Assembly: GCF_033958435.1 (NCBI RefSeq) | Contig: NC_134138.1 | Coordinates: 209,507,298-209,571,297, forward strand | Direction: 5' to 3' | DNA from: Carettochelys insculpta | Lineage: Eukaryota; Chordata; Testudines; Carettochelyidae | Length of the DNA stretch: 64,000 nt | Part shown: piece by piece, positions 59,376 through 64,000 of the stretch | Layout: the number at the start of each line of letters is the position of its first letter | Numbering within the stretch: the stretch's first letter is position 1 | Notes under the pieces: model-generated | Told to the model about the DNA's origin: nothing | Seen by the model: only the letters and a program-made list of their open reading frames with translations | Database searches by the model: none | Made by a program: the position numbers and the translations under genes

Positions 59376-59420
59376 TGTGTGTGTGTGTGTGTGTGTGCGT
59401 GCGCGTGCACGCACATGTGT
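59376..59420 (+). repeat. (TG)n microsatellite with GC/CA interruptions
   Basis: TG run 59376-59397 followed by CGTGCGCGTGCACGCACATG. About 320 bp from the CA array in opposite sense, so the two could pair as an imperfect inverted repeat. Confidence 0.85.
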
Positions 59421-59526
59421 GCCAGGTTCTGTAGTGAAGACTAACGGAGAGTAAGCTTCTTTTGAAAACATTGAACCATTTAAAAATTAGACATCCGCTA
59501 TTGATAGACAAACCTGAACAAAAAGG

Positions 59527-59758
59527 CTGTCATGTAGCATTTAAAAGACTAACAAAATAATTTACTAGATGATGAGCTTTGGTGGGACAGACCCACTTCT
59601 TCAGATCATAGCCTACCAGAACTGACTGCTCTGAAGAAGTGGGTCTGTCCCACAAAAGCTCATCACCTAATAAATTATTTTGTAAGTCTTTAAAGTGCTG
59701 CATGTCTGCTTTTTTGTTTCAATGGAATACAGACTAACACAGCTATTTCTCTGTCACT
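59527..59758 (+). mobile_element. Inverted-repeat retroelement relic with hammerhead-like motif
   Basis: The right arm 59630-59693 reads TCTGAAGAAGTGGGTCTGTC then CCACAAAAGCTCATCACC and ATAAATTATTTTG. The left arm 59541-59605 is its reverse complement with few mismatches, separated by 24 bp. The unit continues to ACAGACTAACACAGCT at 59758. It is a common sauropsid repeat module. CTGANGA, a GTGGG/CCCAC stem and a GAAA-like AAAA resemble part of a hammerhead core, which would suggest Penelope-like ancestry; that assignment is tentative. Confidence 0.5.
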
Positions 59759-60645
59759 AGACAAACCTGAGAATTTTTCCCCAAAGGAAACTTAAAGCCT
59801 TTAGGGGGAAATGAAAAAAAGCCAAAAAACAACCAGACCTGATTACTGAAACTGGCGATGTCAAACACAGGCACCTTTCAGGCAGCTAACTGCATATCTC
59901 TGCATAGCCCACACCACTGTAAGGCACATGCCATGGCAAAAAGGCTTATCCCTGCCTGTGGAATAGATGTGGCTTCGAAAACAGTACTGTGCAAAGCAGC
60001 TACCAAATGGAGGCAGTGTCTGTGGCAGCTGGCACTGCTTCAAACAGCATCAGTGACATGACTGAAAGCAACTGTTTTCCATATTCTGGCAAAGCCACTA
60101 TTTAGACATTCATCTGGATAAATCAAATGTTGTCTGTGGGGTTGCACAGTAGCATCTATTTGTGAGGTATGTTTTTGATAACTCGACTGAAGGAACTGTG
60201 CCAGGCTGCACAACAGGAAGATAATTATTCATGACATTTCAGGAGGCAGGGAAAGGTTTCATGGGGGTAGCATACTGCAATCTGCAGAGATGGTGCCTAG
60301 GCTGTGACAGGTAAGCCTAGTGTCCTGGGCACGTTCATCCAGAAAAATTGTACTTAATGCTTTATAGATTTTCTGGGGTGCCAGGGGAGGAGAGGATTTC
60401 ACTACCAAGCTTTTGTGTTTGAATAATGTGACTTAGGCAAGTGATCCTACTATTGACACAAATTAACATTTGCAAGATTGGTGCCTAGGAGAAGTTTGAT
60501 TGGTGAACCCAGTGCCCTCTGCACTCATGAGAGAAGAGCAGAAGCAAATCTCCTAGGCTACCAGCATGACTCCCCTCTGACCTGCTTTAGCAGAAGTCAG
60601 TGTGCCTTAGCTAATGCCTCTCTAAACCAAGACACTTATCTCTGA
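59759..60645. other. Non-coding, nothing recognised
   Basis: No repeat end or coding motif recognised. Confidence 0.4.
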
Positions 60646-60880
60646 GGTAGCACTTTTCATTAGTAGATCTCAAAACACTTCACAATCTGCATCATATGTG
60701 AAGAAGGCATAGCCATATTATCCCCATTTTACAGATAGGGCACTGAGGTACAATAAATCTAATTAGCTTGTCCATGGTCATATAAGCAGTATATGGCAGA
60801 ACTGGGAATCCAAGGTGGGTTTCACAGTCTTAGGCTAGTGCTGAAACCACTGGACAACAATCCTTCCTCTAGGAAAAACT
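60646..60880 (-). repeat. MIR SINE, antisense
   Basis: Forward strand shows TTATCCCCATTTTACAGATA, GGGCACTGAGG, then TTGTCCATGGTCATATAAGC and GGCAGAACTGGGAATCC, the reversed order of the MIR core (tail first). The tRNA-like head at 60820-60880 is degraded (TGCTGAAACCACTGGACAAC). Old copy. Confidence 0.7.
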
Positions 60881-61317
60881 ACTGCTACACATGCTGTGAA
60901 CTGCACAAACTTTCCAGCACTGCTTCTTTAAAATACCAGTGCTTAAGGCTTAGTTGTCTTTTTAAAATTGTTCATCGTATTTGACTTAGAGATTCTTGGA
61001 CACACAAGCACCCCTACCCCATCTTTCTCCTTGCTCCTTAAGTGCAGGCTGAGCACAATGCTGTATTTGTGTCATCAACATCATTTTCTTGGCAAGCAGC
61101 TGCAGTGTCTCTGCCACTGGAGAAGGTGTGTGTGTGTGAAGTTTCTGGGGCATGAAGTTTGAAACCACTGAGGGAAAAGCATGATGTGACATGGTGACTT
61201 TCTAGGTGGCAATTCATGTCGGATGACTGGCAAGCACAAGCTGCAGATAGTGTAGTTGTGCTTCCTGATTTTGTTTTGTTTTGCCTCCCTTTTTATGTTA
61301 TTTTTGGTGAGTGTCTT

Positions 61318-62948
61318 TTAGACCATAAGAACATAAGAATGGCCATACTGGGTCAGACCAAAAGTCCATCCAGCCCAGCATCCCATCTGCCGACGGTGGC
61401 CAATGCCAGGTGCCCCAGAGAAGGAGAACAGAAGACAATGATCAAGTGATTTATCTCCTGCCATCCATCTCCTGCCCTTGTTCTGAAGGCTAGGGCACCA
61501 TACTTTATCCCTGGCTAATAGCCATTTATGGACCTAACCTGCAAAAATTTATCAAGCTCTTTTTTAAACCCTAATAGAGTCCGGGCCTTCACAGCCTCCT
61601 CGGGCAGGGAGTTCCACAGGTTGACTGAGCTCTGTGTGAAGAAAAATTTCCTTTTATTAGTTTTGAACCTACTACCCATCAATTTCATTTGGTGTCCCCT
61701 AGTTCTTGTATTATGGGAAAAGGTAAATAATTTTTCTATATTCACTTTCTCCACACCATTCATGATTTTATATACCTCTATCATATCGCCCCTCAATCGC
61801 CTCTTTTCCAAACTGAAAAGTCCCAGTCTCTCTAGCCTCTCCCCATATGGGACCCGTTCCAAGCCCCTAATCATCTTAGTCGCCCTTTTCTGAATCTTTT
61901 CTAATGCCAATATATCTTTTTTGAGGTGAGGAGACCACATCTGCACGCAGTACTCAAGATGTGGGCGTACCATAGTTTTATATAGGGGAAGTATGATATC
62001 TTTTGTCTTATCGATTCCTTTTTTAATAATTCCTAACATCCTATTTGCTTTACTAACTGCCGCTGCACACTGCGTGGATGTCTTCAGAGAACTATCCACT
62101 ATAACTCCAAGATCCCTTTCCTGATCTGTCGTAGCTAAATTTGACCCCATCATGTAGTACGTGTAATTTGGGTTATTTTTTCCAACATGCATTACCTGAC
62201 ACTTACCCACATTAAATTTCATTTGCCATTTTGCTGCCCAATCACTCAGTTTGCTGAGATCTTTTTGTAGTTCTTCACAATCTGTTTTGGTTTTGACTGT
62301 CCTGAACAACTTGGTGTCATCTGCAAACTTTGCCACCTCACTGCTTACCTCATTTTCTAGATCATTGATGAACAAGTTGAACAGGATCGGTCCCAGGACT
62401 GACCCCTGGGGAACACCACTAGTTACCCTCCTCCGTTGTGAAAATTTACCATTTATTCCCACCCTTTGTTTTCTGTCTTTTAACCAATTCCCGATCCATG
62501 AAAGGATCTTTCCTCCTATCCCATGACCACCTAATTTACATAAAAGCCTTTGGTGTGGGACCGTGTCAAAGGCTTTCTGGAAATCTAGGTATATTACATC
62601 CACTGGGTGCCCCTTGTCCGCATGTTTATTAACCCCTTCAAAGAATTCTAATAGATTAGTTAGACACGACTTCCCTCTGCAGAAACCATGCTGACTTTTG
62701 CCCAACAATTCGTGCTCTTCTACGTGCCTTGCAATTTTATTCTTTACTAGTGTTTCTACTAATTTGCCTGGTACTGATGTTAAACTTATCGGTCTATAAT
62801 TGCCAGGGTCTCCTCTAGAGCCTTTTTTAAATATTGGCGTTATATTGGCTGTCTTCCAGTCATTTGGTACCAAAGTGGATTTAAAGGATAGGTTACAAAC
62901 CACTGTTAATAACTCCGCAATTTTTTTTTGCCAGTTTTGATTTTCTTT
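61318..62948 (-). mobile_element. CR1/L2-group LINE, 5'-truncated, comparatively young
   Basis: A 1.63-kb antisense insertion. The reverse strand ends ...CATTCTTATGTTCTTATGGT, a short TTCTTATG tandem typical of the 3' terminus of this LINE type and unlike the TTCTATGAT end of the CR1 at 8040. Flanked by GTGTCTT at 61311-61317 and 62949-62955, the candidate target duplication. The RT frame is intact over its retained length, so insertion is recent relative to other LINEs here. Confidence 0.85.
61515..62948 (-). CDS. LINE ORF2 partial: reverse transcriptase, uninterrupted to its stop
   Basis: About 477 codons with no stop from the truncation point to the terminator at 61515-61517. In order: [34 protein letters not shown] (catalytic Asp), [29 protein letters not shown] (active-site FADD intact), [45 protein letters not shown] and a C-terminus ending [13 protein letters not shown]. 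The endonuclease domain, the first RT blocks and ORF1 are absent because of 5' truncation, so the copy cannot move by itself and has no start codon of its own. Confidence 0.85.
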   Translation of the reverse strand, partial: KENQNWQKKIAELLTVVCNLSFKSTLVPNDWKTANITPIFKKGSRGDPGNYRPISLTSVPGKLVETLVKNKIARHVEEHELLGKSQHGFCRGKSCLTNLLEFFEGVNKHADKGHPVDVIYLDFQKAFDTVPHQRLLCKLGGHGIGGKILSWIGNWLKDRKQRVGINGKFSQRRRVTSGVPQGSVLGPILFNLFINDLENEVSSEVAKFADDTKLFRTVKTKTDCEELQKDLSKLSDWAAKWQMKFNVGKCQVMHVGKNNPNYTYYMMGSNLATTDQERDLGVIVDSSLKTSTQCAAAVSKANRMLGIIKKGIDKTKDIILPLYKTMVRPHLEYCVQMWSPHLKKDILALEKIQKRATKMIRGLERVPYGERLERLGLFSLEKRRLRGDMIEVYKIMNGVEKVNIEKLFTFSHNTRTRGHQMKLMGSRFKTNKRKFFFTQSSVNLWNSLPEEAVKARTLLGFKKELDKFLQVRSINGY

Positions 62949-62955
62949 GTGTCTT

Positions 62956-64000
62956 GTTAATTTACTGAGCAGCAAGATAAATACACTAAGTTCTGTCCTG
63001 ACGTATTAAAGATGCTTAGTGCTGTGCCCTAATTTGGTCTGTGATTGCTTACCTTTGTTATGCTCACAGACTTTTCTGGCAAACCTGAACCACTGATGTT
63101 TTTTGTGCCGATGATTTCACAGCTAGGCACAGTTCTGCTTTATGGCACAGATATTAATGTATCCATAATAAAGCCAAAAGGAGGGAGAAGAACAAACAAA
63201 ATCATCAAAATTTGCTCTTTATTTGCCTTTCCTAAGTTTGGCCATATATAGAAATCCCTTTTTACAATGCTTTAATTTTCTATGAGTGGTCCCATGAGCC
63301 CAAAGGGATCAGGACCCTGTCTTGGTAGGCAGCTGGGACTGGGGCTGTGAGAAAATATTCGCACACAAAGTAAAACGGAGAATGCTGGCCATTTGCCAGG
63401 TCCTTGTTGAATGTAATGGTTCCAAGTCACTTTGCCACATATTTCTAAATGACTTTGCAGTAGCAAGAATAGTTTTTTCTTTAAAATCTGACAAGTTGCT
63501 CTTGCTGAGCTGAGGGAAAACTAAATAAGCTCATCGAAAGGGAATTGTTTTATTGCAATGGGAGGCCTTACACCACTACCCTACTTGACTGTCTTCTTGC
63601 AAGTTCATTGCTGACTCAGCTTGGGTTAAAACATGTTTTGTTTTGTTTTGTTTTGTTTTGTTTTCCCAATCATATGCACCACATGGTTTCTTCTGTGCCA
63701 CACAGTAAGTAAGCCACCATGGTCTAAGGTAGAGGACACATCCTGATGTAGCTTATCCCACATATTGCTATCCACTGGAGTGAAAACATACAGCCACAAC
63801 CAATCCCAAGAATCTATGCATAGGTCTTCCACCTGTCCTCTCACATGAGCCCTGTGCATTCACCGTGACATTCCGATGTCCTACAGCCTATCCACAACAA
63901 TGTTGTGGGGAGTCAGTCTCAAGAGTCAGTTTTGAGCTTTCGTACCTCACTCCATCAACAGTATCAACTGCACTCTGCACCCGCTCTGATACAGGTAAAA
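62956..64000. other. Non-coding, nothing recognised except a TTTTG array
   Basis: Unique-looking sequence to the end of the window, with no coding motif on either strand. Confidence 0.45.
63636..63664 (+). repeat. (TTTTG)5 microsatellite
   Basis: Five perfect TTTTG units followed by TTTT. It may derive from a poly-A tail on the reverse strand, but no SINE or LINE body is visible beside it. Confidence 0.9.

Noticed and set aside
62438..62632. Forward-strand small proteins inside the LINE at 61318-62948
   Set aside because: They are antisense shadows of the reverse transcriptase frame.
1..64000. CRISPR array, prokaryotic operon or phage system
   Set aside because: No direct-repeat/spacer arrays or ribosome-binding-site-spaced genes; splice sites, SINEs, LINEs and MITEs show a vertebrate nuclear genome.

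Overview
This window looks like nuclear DNA from a turtle, probably a hidden-necked (cryptodiran) one. The strongest clue is a tRNA-derived SINE whose 3' tail matches a CR1 LINE tail (51674-51863 forward, 52709-52891 reverse), the known layout of the tortoise Pol III/SINE. CR1-group LINEs, a Tx1-clade LINE, MIR relics and many PIF/Harbinger-type MITEs fit the same assignment. I recognise no host gene exon, RNA gene, CRISPR array or prokaryotic feature. All recognisable coding sequence belongs to transposable elements, so the window is either intergenic or inside a very long intron.

Layout. 1-1885: 5' part of a PIF/Harbinger transposon (Harbinger-1, reverse strand) with an apparently uninterrupted two-exon transposase. 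1886-3725: hAT-like, MITE and CR1 debris. 3730-9099: a decayed second Harbinger (Harbinger-2), split by a 3.6 kb CR1 (4463-8040) inserted in the second transposase exon. 9597-10945: MITE remnants. 12330-20880: a GC-rich block and a nearly full-length Tx1-clade LINE with a gag-like ORF1 and a broken ORF2, abutted by a 5'-truncated antisense CR1 (20891-21386). From about 21.4 kb onward the background is A+T-rich non-coding DNA punctuated by MITEs, some nested in each other, pogo/Tigger-like and hAT-like non-autonomous elements, an RT fragment of another LINE clade (43590-44540), MIR and turtle SINEs, an inverted-repeat relic with a hammerhead-like motif (59527-59758), and a 5'-truncated LINE with an intact partial RT frame (61318-62948).

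How they relate. Harbinger-1 and the 682-bp MITE at 40595-41276 share their terminal ~250 bp. The MITE keeps the transposase start codon and first codons, so it is an internal-deletion derivative that the Harbinger-1 enzyme could plausibly have mobilised. The turtle SINE tail resembles CR1 3' ends, so it probably depended on CR1 reverse transcriptase. Nesting gives relative ages: CR1 is younger than Harbinger-2, and a SINE is younger than the MITE at 52609-53100. All family names come from motif reading without database searches; boundaries given to the base are those where terminal repeats or target duplications were visible, and the rest are approximate.
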